A stretch of 44,680 bases of DNA from Luteimonas sp. ANT-B3E (GTDB lineage: Bacteria > Pseudomonadota > Gammaproteobacteria > Xanthomonadales > Xanthomonadaceae): contig LXQJ01000033.1 in NCBI GenBank assembly GCA_001683895.1, positions 1-44,680 of the forward strand, read 5' to 3'. A model generated the notes under the pieces. It was not told the DNA's origin. It ran no database searches and was given only the letters and a program-made list of their open reading frames with translations. Of this stretch, positions 26,183 through 33,404 are shown piece by piece (positions within the stretch are counted from its first letter, which is position 1; each line of letters opens with the position of its first letter). The translations under genes and the position numbers were made by a program.

Positions 26183-26579
26183 TTCGATCTGCTCGAACGC
26201 AGCTGCGGCTAACTACCTGACTCAAGGGGCACCAGGAACTACCGGATAATTGCCTGCCGGCCTCGGTCGGTACTAGGCAGAGCACCATTACGTACACCTG
26301 GTCTGGCTCGACGAGGGTCCGCTCGCGCACCTGCACAACCTTGAGGGTGGTGCATCGCTGCAGGCTCCGATCAAGATTGCTTTCGTGCCGTGGCGACAGG
26401 TGCAGCACGGCGACGAACGCCATGCCGGGGGCAGGTGGCAGGTGGGCGATGAACCGCTGTAGCGCTCCTTGTCCGCCCGCGGACGCGCCGAGCGCGAAGA
26501 CGGCAAATGCCGGTGCGCCTCCGTCGCCAGGATTGGCGCCGTCCTCGTCTGACTCCACGTGGCCGCGTCTGCTCGACAC
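26172..26579 (-). pseudogene. Truncated CheB methylesterase remnant of a CheB-CheR fusion
   Basis: GTG 26579 (AGGA upstream) opens a 135-residue frame. Residues about 25-90 match the CheB catalytic domain: FALGASAGGQGALQRF with the active-site Ser, then MAFVAVLHLSPRHES with the His, and VEPDQVYVM. After VYVM the similarity stops and the tail is unrelated, so the catalytic Asp, the rest of CheB and all of CheR are missing. The frame overlaps the start of the kinase by 11 bases. This is best read as a deletion remnant whose N-terminal fragment may still be translated. Confidence 0.75.
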
Positions 26580-26603
26580 TACGATCCTGAATTACTGCTC
26601 GGG

Positions 26604-26620
26604 GATGCACATATTGCATC
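26604..26620. promoter_or_regulatory. Inverted repeat GATGCA-N5-TGCATC
   Basis: A perfect dyad in an AT-richer patch, 25-41 bp upstream of the CheB remnant start and about 130-145 bp upstream of sigma-54 promoter P5. The position suits an enhancer-type activator site, but no factor is identified. Confidence 0.4.
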
Positions 26621-26749
26621 CTCCGCCGTTAAGGTTGAGGTGAGGCAGCACACGACGGCGCGGACGCCCAATCCGACGATGACGCAGGGCAGGCCGCCGG
26701 GCGTGCAGATGAACAGCAGGCTTCCGTTTGGCACGCACCGTATCTCGCA

Positions 26750-26764
26750 TGGCATGACGCTTGC
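26750..26764 (+). promoter_or_regulatory. Sigma-54 promoter (P5) of the receiver-only regulator gene
   Basis: TGGCATG-ACGC-TTGC, conserved GG and GC at correct spacing. The -12 GC is 37 bases before ATG 26801. Confidence 0.7.
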
Positions 26765-26800
26765 TGCCGTTCCGGGATACCCATCGTGGTTTCACCTGCC

Positions 26801-27160
26801 ATGCAGATTCTCATTGCCGACGACGACCAGGCAGCACGCCACACGCTCAGGAACCTGCTGCTCGAGCAGGGCCACGCGGTCCAGACGGCCGCAGATGGCG
26901 CCGCCGCCATCGCCGCCGCGCGCCTTGGCGCGTTCGATGTCGCCATCCTCGACATCGACATGCCGGGGTTGGATGGATGGTCGGTGGCCTGGCGATTGCG
27001 GCACGATGTGACGATCCGGGCCATGAGACTGGTGGCTCTCACGGGGAGATCGAGCCCAGGGGACCGGCAGCGCTCCAGGGAAGCCGGATTCGATGTCCAT
27101 CTTGTCAAACCGGCGTCGCCCCCCGAGATCGCAGCGTCACTTCGGTCGGCTCCCCCGTGA
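26801..27160 (+). CDS. Receiver-only (CheY-like) response regulator
   Basis: The preferred start is ATG 26801 (MQILIADDD), giving 119 residues; a GTG at 26786 is in frame but would leave only about ten bases of leader from P5. It is a complete receiver domain: acidic pocket ADDD, phosphoacceptor Asp in AILDIDMPGLDGW, Thr in VALTGRS and Lys in LVKPAS. There is no output domain, so it would act by protein-protein contact or in a phosphorelay. A sigma-54 promoter precedes it, placing it under the same control as the stress genes, and it lies divergent from the hybrid kinase locus. Confidence 0.88.
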   Translation: MQILIADDDQAARHTLRNLLLEQGHAVQTAADGAAAIAAARLGAFDVAILDIDMPGLDGWSVAWRLRHDVTIRAMRLVALTGRSSPGDRQRSREAGFDVHLVKPASPPEIAASLRSAPP

Positions 27161-27269
27161 CGTCCCACCGGCCCGGCGCAAAGATGCGCTGAAGTGTCCC
27201 GCCACGTAAAGGCGTCCGCGGCGCCGCTGCCGCCGTACCTGCATCAGGGCGCTACTGGTGGGGCACCGC

Positions 27270-27832
27270 ATGCATATTCCGGTCGTGGACGACGACATGC
27301 TGGGTCGACGAGCGCTGGCAGCCCTGCTGGAAACGCACGGTCATGACGTACGCGTGGCTGAGGGCGTTGGCGACGCCCTGGCCCTGTGTCGCCGATGGCC
27401 GCCGGACATCGCGCTGCTCGCTCTCGACCTGGCTGATGGCAGCGGCTGGGAACTTGCCGAGGCGCTTCGACACGAGACCGGAGAGACGGGACCCCGGCGC
27501 TGCTGGCCATGGGTGCACGCAGCGGGCCCGAGGATCGCAAGCGGTCGTTGCGTGCCGGGTTCCGGATCCATCCCATCACGCCCTTGCGGGCAAGCACCGT
27601 GCTGGCGGCGGTTGCGTTGCCTGAAACCGGGCAGGAGCCGCAGGCGCTTGGTTGCATCAACACTCTGCAAGGTGTGCCCGTCTTTTACCAAGGCGTGCGA
27701 TCGCGCGTGTCGCCGCAGCGCCGGCGGCGGCGAGCGCTGCCGGCGCGAAGCACGCTGTCCTCAACGCGCCAGAAGCGAAGGCTGGACGTAGCGGGTCTCG
27801 GGGAGGTCGAACTGCTGGGCCATGTCGGATAG
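27270..27832 (+). pseudogene. Frameshifted receiver-domain gene
   Basis: From ATG 27270 the frame encodes a receiver start (VVDDDMLGRRALAALLETHGHDV, then LLALDLADGSGWELA with the putative phosphoacceptor Asp). Similarity breaks at the CCCC run at 27492-27495. In another frame it resumes as PALLAMGARSGPEDRKRSLRAGF...PITPL, the normal end of a receiver. Restoring one C would rejoin the halves, so this is a one-base deletion or a sequencing error. The usual Lys is replaced (HPITPL). The frame after the receiver runs on as low-complexity to 27832. Confidence 0.6.
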
Positions 27833-28000
27833 ACGTGCCTCGACTTCCGCACGACCACCAAAGCGGTCGGCAAGCTCGAGCACATCGAGCTGGAACTCCT
27901 CCAGCTCCCGAGCGAAATCGTCGGGCGTGAACCGCAGCCTGAGATGGGGCAGGTTCGCCTCAAGCGCGCCGAGCGCGCTGTCCGCGCGGTGATCTTGCAT
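27761..28000 (-). CDS. Small acidic protein of unknown family
   Basis: The start is ATG 28000 with GGAGAG six bases upstream, giving 79 residues. The frame extends upstream but that part overlaps the promoter and is low-complexity. It is acidic and helical (FTPDDFARELEEFQLDVLELADRFGGRAEVEARLSDM), with no signal or membrane segment. I do not recognise it. A near-perfect sigma-54 promoter on the same strand lies 49 bases upstream, divergent from the catalase promoter, so it probably belongs to the same stress regulon. Confidence 0.75.
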   Translation of the reverse strand: MQDHRADSALGALEANLPHLRLRFTPDDFARELEEFQLDVLELADRFGGRAEVEARLSDMAQQFDLPETRYVQPSLLAR

Positions 28001-28048
28001 GTGGATCTCTCCGGGATCGTCCGCGAGCGCGGCCTTGCCGAAGGCGCT

Positions 28049-28063
28049 GCAATTCGCATGCCA
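28049..28063 (-). promoter_or_regulatory. Sigma-54 promoter (P6) of the small acidic protein gene
   Basis: Minus strand: TGGCATG-CGAA-TTGC, all conserved bases present, 49 bases from the ATG at 28000. Confidence 0.75.
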
Positions 28064-28106
28064 GCCGGCGCGGGTCGTTGCCGCGATCATCCGCGGGGCG
28101 GCGCTA

Positions 28107-28141
28107 ACGTCGAAACGACTCGGTCGTCCACACTTCGACGT
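28107..28141. promoter_or_regulatory. Nested inverted repeat, candidate activator site
   Basis: Outer arms ACGTCGAA (28107-28114) and TTCGACGT (28134-28141) enclose inner arms ACGAC (28115-28119) and GTCGT (28123-28127). It lies 44 bp behind the P6 -24 box and about 150 bp before the P3 -24 box, where an enhancer-binding protein would bind. Confidence 0.45.
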
Positions 28142-28293
28142 GCCAAGAGCCCGGAGAGTCGCGGCAGCAGCCTCGGCTGTCATGGGAGTAAACCGGGGCG
28201 ATCGGGCTGCAGAAACTTCGGAGCCATGCAGGTGCTGCGCCGTTGGCCGCCGCGTCGGGTGGCACGCCGCCGCCCCCCATGTCGTCCTCACTT

Positions 28294-28308
28294 TGGTACG
28301 CCGTTTGC
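28294..28308 (+). promoter_or_regulatory. Sigma-54 promoter (P3) of the Mn-catalase gene
   Basis: TGGTACG-CCGT-TTGC, all conserved bases present. The -12 GC is 48 bases before ATG 28356. Confidence 0.8.
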
Positions 28309-28355
28309 GTTAGGACCGTAGACGCCGCGACCCCCGACGGCCGAGGAGCCCCCAG

Positions 28356-29264
28356 ATGTTCATGCACAACAAGCGCCTGCAGTACACCGTCCGCGTGTCG
28401 CATTCCGATCCCGCGCTCGCCAGCCTGATGCTGGAACAGTTCGGTGGACCGCAGGGCGAACTCGCTGCGGCGATGCGCTACTTCACCCAGGGCCTCGCCG
28501 AAGAGGATGCGGGGCGCAAGGATCTGCTGCTCGACATCGCGACCGAGGAGCTGAGCCACCTCGAGATCATCGGCACGATCATCTGCATGCTCAACCGCGG
28601 CACGCGCGGCCGCCTCAGCGAAGGTGCCGAGGAAGAAGCAGAGCTGCTGCGCACGATCGCGCAGGGCGGCGAGAGCCATACCCACAACCTGCTGTACGGC
28701 GGCGGCGCCGCACTCATCAACTCGGGCGGCGCGCCGTGGAACGCCGGCTATATCGACACCATTGGCGACCCGACGGCAGACCTGCGCTCCAACATCGCCG
28801 CCGAGTCGCGCGCCAAGATCGTCTACGAGCGGCTGATCAACATCACCACGGACCCGGGCATCAAGGACGCGCTGAACTTCCTGATGACGCGCGAGGTCGC
28901 GCACCAGAAGTCGTTCGAGAAGGCGCTGTACGCCATCGAGCCCAACTTCCCGGCCGGCAAGCTGCCGGGCGACCCGCGCTACGCCGACGTGTACTACGAC
29001 ATGTCGCAGGGCGACGGCAACCAGCGCGGCCCCTGGAACGAGGGCGACCAGTGGCAGTACGTCGATGACCGCGAGCAGCAGGGTGCCGTGGATGGCGGCA
29101 GCGGCGATGCGGAGGTCGGCATGACCGACGACGAAATCGCGCAGGTCACGGCCATGGCGGCACGGACCGCATCGGCGACCGACCTCGACCCCACGACCGG
29201 CGCGGACCTCGGGGCGGGTCCAGGCGCAGGATCGACAAAGGGCGACGTACAGCGGTCACGCTGA
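28356..29264 (+). CDS. Manganese (non-haem) catalase
   Basis: The 302-residue protein starts at ATG 28356. It has the ferritin-like four-helix catalase core, with the dimanganese ligands visible as E35 (GELAAAMRYF), E65 and H68 (IATEELSHLE), E150 (NIAAESRAK) and H183 (TREVAHQKS). It disproportionates hydrogen peroxide in the cytosol. The C-terminal 70 residues are an acidic, Gly/Asp/Thr-rich tail. Its own sigma-54 promoter lies upstream, unusual for a catalase. The neighbours (hemerythrin, YciF-type protein, OBAP) suggest a stationary-phase or desiccation stress cluster. Confidence 0.95.
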   Translation: MFMHNKRLQYTVRVSHSDPALASLMLEQFGGPQGELAAAMRYFTQGLAEEDAGRKDLLLDIATEELSHLEIIGTIICMLNRGTRGRLSEGAEEEAELLRTIAQGGESHTHNLLYGGGAALINSGGAPWNAGYIDTIGDPTADLRSNIAAESRAKIVYERLINITTDPGIKDALNFLMTREVAHQKSFEKALYAIEPNFPAGKLPGDPRYADVYYDMSQGDGNQRGPWNEGDQWQYVDDREQQGAVDGGSGDAEVGMTDDEIAQVTAMAARTASATDLDPTTGADLGAGPGAGSTKGDVQRSR

Positions 29265-29272
29265 CGGACGCG

Positions 29273-29298
29273 CCATGGGGGTCGCAGGACCCCCATGG
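29273..29298. repeat. Perfect 11-base hairpin after the catalase gene
   Basis: CCATGGGGGTC and GACCCCCATGG flank a four-base loop, eight bases after the stop. No T run follows, so it may act as an mRNA 3' stabiliser or weak terminator rather than a standard intrinsic terminator. Confidence 0.5.
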
Positions 29299-29402
29299 AG
29301 GTCGATATCGATGCAGGGGCGGAGGCGGCATGGCCCTTTGAAAAGCGGACCGCGGCCCCGGTCCAGCCCACGGTCCAATGACGATCCGGACCGCGGAGGC
29401 TT

Positions 29403-29927
29403 TCAGCCCGGCGCCTTGGGATTGCGCAACACGGACTTCAGGGCAGTCTTGATCTTGGCGTGCGCGGTGAGCGCCGTCGCAACAGGCGATGCCTTCCAGT
29501 CTTCGTACTGCTCGTCGAGTTCGGCCAGTTCTTCTGCAGAGAAGATGCGCCGCGCCGCGGCGAACATCTCGCGCTCCTCTTCTTCCGCATGATGCTCGAT
29601 GAACTCCGAAAGCACCTTGACCGAGCCGGCGAACTGGCGGGAGGTGGGATCGGCGGCGTGCAGGTCGGGGAGCACGGTGAGCTCGACGGCGCGATGTTCC
29701 TGGATGGCTTCGGCATGCTGCAGCAGCTCGTCGTGCGACGCTCGCTTGGCGAAGGCCGGATAGAACACGAGTTCCTCCCACTTGGCATGGGGGATCAGCT
29801 CGGCTTCGATCTTCTGCAGCAGCGCGGTGCGGCCTTTCTCGGCCCGGTCGGTCGTGGCGTTGATCTGCTCGAACAGGCCTCGCAGGGCGTCGTGTTCGCT
29901 TTTCAGCGTGGTGAGGATATTGCGCAT
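29403..29927 (-). CDS. Hemerythrin HHE-domain protein
   Basis: The start is ATG 29927 (GAGG five bases upstream), giving 174 residues; the longer frame upstream is a shadow of the intergenic GT repeat. The helical sequence carries the iron ligands of hemerythrin-like proteins: KSEHDALRGLF, LIPHAKWEELVFYP, QEHRAVE and EFIEHHAEEEEREMF. Such proteins bind a di-iron centre for oxygen, NO or iron handling. It lies 77 bp after the OBAP-like lipoprotein gene on the same strand and may be the last gene of that operon. No sigma-54 site was seen directly upstream. Confidence 0.92.
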   Translation of the reverse strand: MRNILTTLKSEHDALRGLFEQINATTDRAEKGRTALLQKIEAELIPHAKWEELVFYPAFAKRASHDELLQHAEAIQEHRAVELTVLPDLHAADPTSRQFAGSVKVLSEFIEHHAEEEEREMFAAARRIFSAEELAELDEQYEDWKASPVATALTAHAKIKTALKSVLRNPKAPG

Positions 29928-30004
29928 GGGAACCTCGTGTGGGGTGGGGTGGGGTAGGGACATGGGACGGGGGCTGGCGCGAGGAACGTGAGCCCCCGAG
30001 CGCC

Positions 30005-30937
30005 TCACCGATGGGGCACCGCCGGAGATCGATTCGCGCCATCGACAGGAGCGGTCCGGGTGACGCTGGAAGCGCCCGTGCTGTCAGGCGTGGCGGAGGG
30101 TTCCTGCGGAGTCCCCTTCGACACCTGGGTCTCAACGACGCCCGGGATCGGGGTGGACCGGGGAAATGCCTCCCGCAGGGCATCGACCCCGCGCTGGGGA
30201 CTGGCATCGTCCACAAGGTCCTGCCGCGCGGCGCGCCTGCTTGCGGTGTCGACGCCGAGGCGCGCGTCGCGCGCAGCCACCAGCGCGGGGTCGATCTCAC
30301 CGTCGCGATTGAACGACCACGCCAGCTCGGCAGGACCCATCGGCAGTGCATCACCCTGTGTCTGGCCATGGCGCGACCGCCACGTGTGCCAGGTCTTGCC
30401 ATAGCTGTTGATCTTGCGGCGCATCAGCGCTTCTTCGGCCGCGTCCGGCAGCCCGGGTGCCAGCAGCTGGCCGCTGAGGATCTCGCCGTTGTGCGGATGC
30501 CAGTATGGCTGCTCGGAGGCGGGCAAGGTGGCATGCAGCCGGGCAGACACGATGTATTCCACGCCATTGAGGTTGGCCGTGGGCCCCTCGCCATCGAACA
30601 GCGCGCACTGCGCGAAATCCTCGTTCACCTGACGACAGAAGTGGTGCGCCTCCATCTGATGGTGCGGCGCGTCCTTCAGGGGATGAAAGCCAACCAGGTG
30701 GATGTCCAGCGCACCGGGCGGGCGCTGCGCCTGCAGCGCCCGCGCGCCGGCTTCCAGCGCCCGGGTCGCTGGTCGCGCGCTCTCGCCCGGCGGAGTCACG
30801 CCCGGTCTGGAGGCAACGTCGCCATTGCATCCGGCAACCATGGAGCACAGCAGCACGACCAGGACGGACCCTGGCAAGTGCCGCACTTGCACGCATGCAC
30901 GCGCCAGATGCTGCTGTTCGGCACCGCGGCTGTTCAC
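30005..30937 (-). CDS. OBAP-like lipoprotein (DUF1264)
   Basis: The 310-residue protein overlaps the DUF3618 stop by four bases. A signal peptide ends in lipobox MVAGC. The middle (about residues 78-220) matches the oil-body-associated protein family: LDIHLVGFHPLKDAPHHQMEAHHFC, VNEDFAQCALFDG, YWHPHNGEILSGQLLAPGLPDAAEEAL and GKTWHTW. These were described first from plant seed oil bodies; bacterial members are of unknown function. The C-terminal 60 residues are low-complexity. Being a lipoprotein here, it should face the periplasm or surface. It belongs to a four- or five-gene minus-strand operon of membrane stress proteins. Confidence 0.88.
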   Translation of the reverse strand: MNSRGAEQQHLARACVQVRHLPGSVLVVLLCSMVAGCNGDVASRPGVTPPGESARPATRALEAGARALQAQRPPGALDIHLVGFHPLKDAPHHQMEAHHFCRQVNEDFAQCALFDGEGPTANLNGVEYIVSARLHATLPASEQPYWHPHNGEILSGQLLAPGLPDAAEEALMRRKINSYGKTWHTWRSRHGQTQGDALPMGPAELAWSFNRDGEIDPALVAARDARLGVDTASRRAARQDLVDDASPQRGVDALREAFPRSTPIPGVVETQVSKGTPQEPSATPDSTGASSVTRTAPVDGANRSPAVPHR

Positions 30938-31767
30938 ACGTGGGTGTCGCCGGCGAAGGTTCTCGCGGACGGCGGGTCGCCCTGCTCATGTGTTCCATCC
31001 CTGGAAGCGGATGCGTCGGACGCCTTGTTGCCCTTGCTCCCGTCCTGTGCCGCCTTCGCCTCCTGCACGACGTCGCGCGAGATCCCGCGGGCTTCCTCCA
31101 TCACGGCGTCCGCGCCCTCGCGCAGCCGGGTGCCGACGCCGCCCATCAACTCGTCTTCGCGACGGGTCGTCGGCACCACTGCGCCCATCAGGGCGCCGAC
31201 GGCTACAGCCAGCGCACCAACCGCCATGGGGTTGTCGTGCAGCAGATGCTCGAAGCCCGTCCGCGTCCGCGCCACCTGGGTCTGGACGGAGTCACGCGCC
31301 TTGTCCAGCTTGTGGCCGGCGCCATCGCGCACGTCGTGCAGGGTGGCCCGGACATCGGCCCCCGCATGACGTGCATGCTCGCCCATGGCTGCCATGCGCC
31401 CGCCGGAAGACGGGGCTCCGTTGCTCTTGTCAGCCGGATCACCCGTATATGTCATTCCGGATACGTTCGCGCCGGTCGCTCCTCCGGGGGAGTCGTTGCG
31501 GCTGGCGAACAGCCACAGTAGACCTGCCGACGCCAGGAGCGTGGGCACCGGATTGTCCCGCACCGTCTGGCCCAACTGGCGCGCGAACTCTCCACCGCCG
31601 CTGCCGCCCGAACGCAGCACGCGGTCGATCATGTCACCGGGGGACAGCCGTTGTTCCAGGGCGCGCACGAGGTCCGCGATGTGGTCCCGGCGAGCGTCGA
31701 GTTCGCGCTCCAGGTGGCGGGGATCCTTCTGGCTGTCAGCGTGCAACTGGTCACTCATGGTGTTCAT
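30934..31767 (-). CDS. DUF3618 membrane-associated protein
   Basis: The 277-residue protein overlaps both neighbours by four bases. The N-terminal 100 residues match DUF3618: LERELDARRDHIADLVRALEQRLSPGDMIDRVLR and then FARQLGQTVRDNPVPTLLASAGLLWLF, which is a membrane helix. A second hydrophobic segment (MAVGALAVAVGALMGAVVP) lies near residue 185. Between and after them are amphipathic and low-complexity stretches. DUF3618 genes usually occur beside phage-holin-like and YqjD-type genes, as here. The role is likely in inner-membrane stress adaptation; its biochemistry is unknown. Confidence 0.88.
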   Translation of the reverse strand: MNTMSDQLHADSQKDPRHLERELDARRDHIADLVRALEQRLSPGDMIDRVLRSGGSGGGEFARQLGQTVRDNPVPTLLASAGLLWLFASRNDSPGGATGANVSGMTYTGDPADKSNGAPSSGGRMAAMGEHARHAGADVRATLHDVRDGAGHKLDKARDSVQTQVARTRTGFEHLLHDNPMAVGALAVAVGALMGAVVPTTRREDELMGGVGTRLREGADAVMEEARGISRDVVQEAKAAQDGSKGNKASDASASRDGTHEQGDPPSARTFAGDTHV

Positions 31768-32225
31768 GGGTTTCTCCCGCGCAGGGCGTCTTTGTCTTTG
31801 TTGAGGTTGTCGATGGTGCGGTCAGGCCGCAGGGCATCGGCGTCGAACTTGTGCTTCCCGGCCTTGACCATGCCCCAACCGACCAATAGAGCGACGACTC
31901 CCACGATCAGCGCCGCAAGCCAGGGGGCGACGACGGTGGACAGGGCGTACACCGCGGCGAGCAGCACGAACAGCAGGCCCGCCAGCATGACCGCGCCGCC
32001 GGTCGCGACTGCACCTACACCGGCCTGCGTGGTGCGCAGCGCGGACTGGGCTTCGGCCTTGAGCAGAGCCAGCTCGGCGGCCAGCAGGGTCGGGACCTCG
32101 TGCGCAAGCTGACGCAGCAGCCCCGTCGCAGAGCTGGCGTCGACCGCGGGGTGGTGGGCGGACGATACGTCGTCACCTGAATTAGCTCCACCGTCGCCGG
32201 GCAGGCGGCTGTCATGCGCACTCAT
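31764..32225 (-). CDS. Phage-holin-superfamily-like membrane protein (DUF1469)
   Basis: The 153-residue protein has an amphipathic helix (LLRQLAHEVPTLLAAELALLKAEAQSAL) and two long transmembrane helices (about residues 76-97 and 100-120), the pattern of holin-like DUF1469 proteins. Such proteins sit in operons with DUF3618 and are not phage lysis genes. It overlaps the upstream and downstream genes by four bases each, so the operon is tightly coupled. The C-terminus is polar. No phage genes are nearby. Confidence 0.88.
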   Translation of the reverse strand: MSAHDSRLPGDGGANSGDDVSSAHHPAVDASSATGLLRQLAHEVPTLLAAELALLKAEAQSALRTTQAGVGAVATGGAVMLAGLLFVLLAAVYALSTVVAPWLAALIVGVVALLVGWGMVKAGKHKFDADALRPDRTIDNLNKDKDALRGRNP

Positions 32226-32989
32226 GGCGGCGACCTCCCGGGCGCATCGCCACCCGGTCCGGCATGTCCAGTGAGCGAAGACGATATCGCGGCGGCGCCA
32301 CCGGTCTGCGGTGCGCCGTAGACGCCCGCCGCGCCGGGCGACGACCCTTGCCGCGCAGTATTCCCGCCCGACCCGTCACGGGAAGCGGCGTCTTCGTCAG
32401 TCGGGGCGGCGGAGGCGGGGCTTGGAGACCCGTATGTCGCTGCACCCGTACCCGCGCCCGCAGTGCCTGAACTGAAGCTACGGCCTGACGACGGCTGCCC
32501 TGAGGCATCTCCATCATCCTGCGAGTCATCGGGTGTACCCGTCGCGTGGCTGGACGTGCCTTGGCTGCTACCGTGCGCCGAAGCCTTGAGCAGCCGCGTC
32601 AGCGCGAAGCCCAGTGCGGCGGCACCTCCGAGGAACAGTGCCGGGCTCTCGCGCGCGATGCGGGTCACGTCGCCAAGGAGCGCGTCGGCACTCTTCTCTT
32701 TCACGCTGCGCGAGACGGCGTGCATGCTCCCCGCAAGCTCGGCAAGGTGCCGCGACAGGTGCAGTGCATCGTCCCCGTCCGCGAGGTCGGCGGCCACTTT
32801 GTCGACGCTGTCGGCCAGCTGATCCACGGTATCCGCCGCCTGGGCGCGGTATTCGCCGACCTTTTCGCTCCCCTCGGCGCCAGCCCGTCGCGCCATGTCC
32901 CGTGCCGCATCGCCAAGCGCGGCATTGTCGGCGACTCCACCGCTCTCCGCGGTCGACGCACGTGTCGGTTCTTGCGTGGAACTGTTCAC
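32222..32989 (-). CDS. Single-pass membrane protein, first gene of the DUF3618 operon
   Basis: The start is GTG 32989 with AGGAG seven bases upstream, giving 255 residues; the extension to 33172 is unsupported. Residues 20-110 are amphipathic helices (VGEYRAQAADTVDQLADSVDKVAADL), then comes one hydrophobic segment (ESPALFLGGAAALGFALTRLL, about 120-140). The C-terminal 110 residues are Ser/Gly/Ala/Pro-rich and probably disordered. It resembles nutrient-deprivation-induced membrane proteins that precede holin-like and DUF3618 genes; this is by pattern only. A weak sigma-54-like site lies upstream at 33167-33153. Confidence 0.75.
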   Translation of the reverse strand: MNSSTQEPTRASTAESGGVADNAALGDAARDMARRAGAEGSEKVGEYRAQAADTVDQLADSVDKVAADLADGDDALHLSRHLAELAGSMHAVSRSVKEKSADALLGDVTRIARESPALFLGGAAALGFALTRLLKASAHGSSQGTSSHATGTPDDSQDDGDASGQPSSGRSFSSGTAGAGTGAATYGSPSPASAAPTDEDAASRDGSGGNTARQGSSPGAAGVYGAPQTGGAAAISSSLTGHAGPGGDAPGRSPP

Positions 32990-33152
32990 GGTCGTGCTCC
33001 TGTTGAATAAAGGGGGGAAGTAAAGCGCTACTGGACGTAGCGTCTGGACATCTTGCGCAGCGTCACCGAGCTTCGGCCAAAAGAGGCGCTTGGCGATGCC
33101 TACCTTCGTATGGTCCGCGACGTGCAGTGAGAGGACCGTCGGCTGAATGCGT

Positions 33153-33167
33153 GCAAGCCTTGCGCCG
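33153..33167 (-). promoter_or_regulatory. Weak sigma-54-like site upstream of the DUF3618 operon
   Basis: Minus strand: CGGCGCA-AGGC-TTGC. The GG and GC and the TTGC box are kept, but three -24 bases deviate. It lies about 165 bp from the start. Confidence 0.35.
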
Positions 33168-33275
33168 ACCATGCACGCCTTGCGCCGGCCGCCGCCGCGC
33201 GCGTGATGTCGCGTGAGCAGCTTGTGCAGAAGTTCCCGAGCGTTTCACGGGATCACTCCCATCCTCCTCGATAGC

Positions 33276-33296
33276 GTCACCGCGGGTGACGTCACC
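33276..33296. promoter_or_regulatory. Palindromic repeat GTCACC-GCG-GGTGAC-GTCACC
   Basis: GGTGACGTCACC (33285-33296) is a perfect 12-base palindrome, and a further GTCACC arm precedes it. It lies between the two weak divergent sigma-54-like sites and could be an operator. Confidence 0.4.
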
Positions 33297-33311
33297 GGGT
33301 GTCCAGAGAAG

Positions 33312-33326
33312 TGGATCGGCGCATGC
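33312..33326 (+). promoter_or_regulatory. Weak sigma-54-like site upstream of the YciF-type gene
   Basis: TGGATCG-GCGC-ATGC: GG and GC at correct spacing, other positions poor. About 79 bp before ATG 33405. Confidence 0.3.
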
Positions 33327-33404
33327 ATCGACGCCACGCTTCGCCTTGTACCGTTCGTCCACGCCCGTCGCCGTTTTCCATTCCCCCGTTACCGGAGCTC
33401 TCGC

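Larger units (their letters stand above)
28001..28355. other. Divergent RpoN-controlled region of the catalase gene
   Basis: This 355-bp gene-free stretch has P6 facing left and P3 facing right, with a nested inverted repeat between them. No further gene is supported; the open frames here are low-complexity shadows. Confidence 0.6.
32990..33404. other. Intergenic region with weak sigma-54 sites and repeats
   Basis: This 415-bp stretch holds no credible gene. It has a direct repeat CCTTGCGCCGRCC (33158-33170 and 33178-33190), two weak RpoN-like sites facing outward and the palindrome GGTGACGTCACC between them. Confidence 0.5.

Noticed and set aside
26200..26300. Less GC-rich stretch with a slight rRNA look (GCTAACTAC)
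   Set aside because: No extended rRNA match; it is the tail of the CheB remnant.
26729..26735. TGGCACG resembling a sigma-54 -24 box
   Set aside because: No TTGC at the required spacing; the real site is 21 bases downstream.
28260..28266. Another TGGCACG upstream of the catalase gene
   Set aside because: No -12 element; P3 at 28294 fits.
31764..32225. Holin-like gene as evidence of a prophage
   Set aside because: No other phage genes; the family is a usual partner of DUF3618 in chromosomal stress operons.
33213..33404. N-terminal extension of the YciF-type protein
   Set aside because: Covers palindrome and promoter-like region; the family starts at MTVKTLEDLF.
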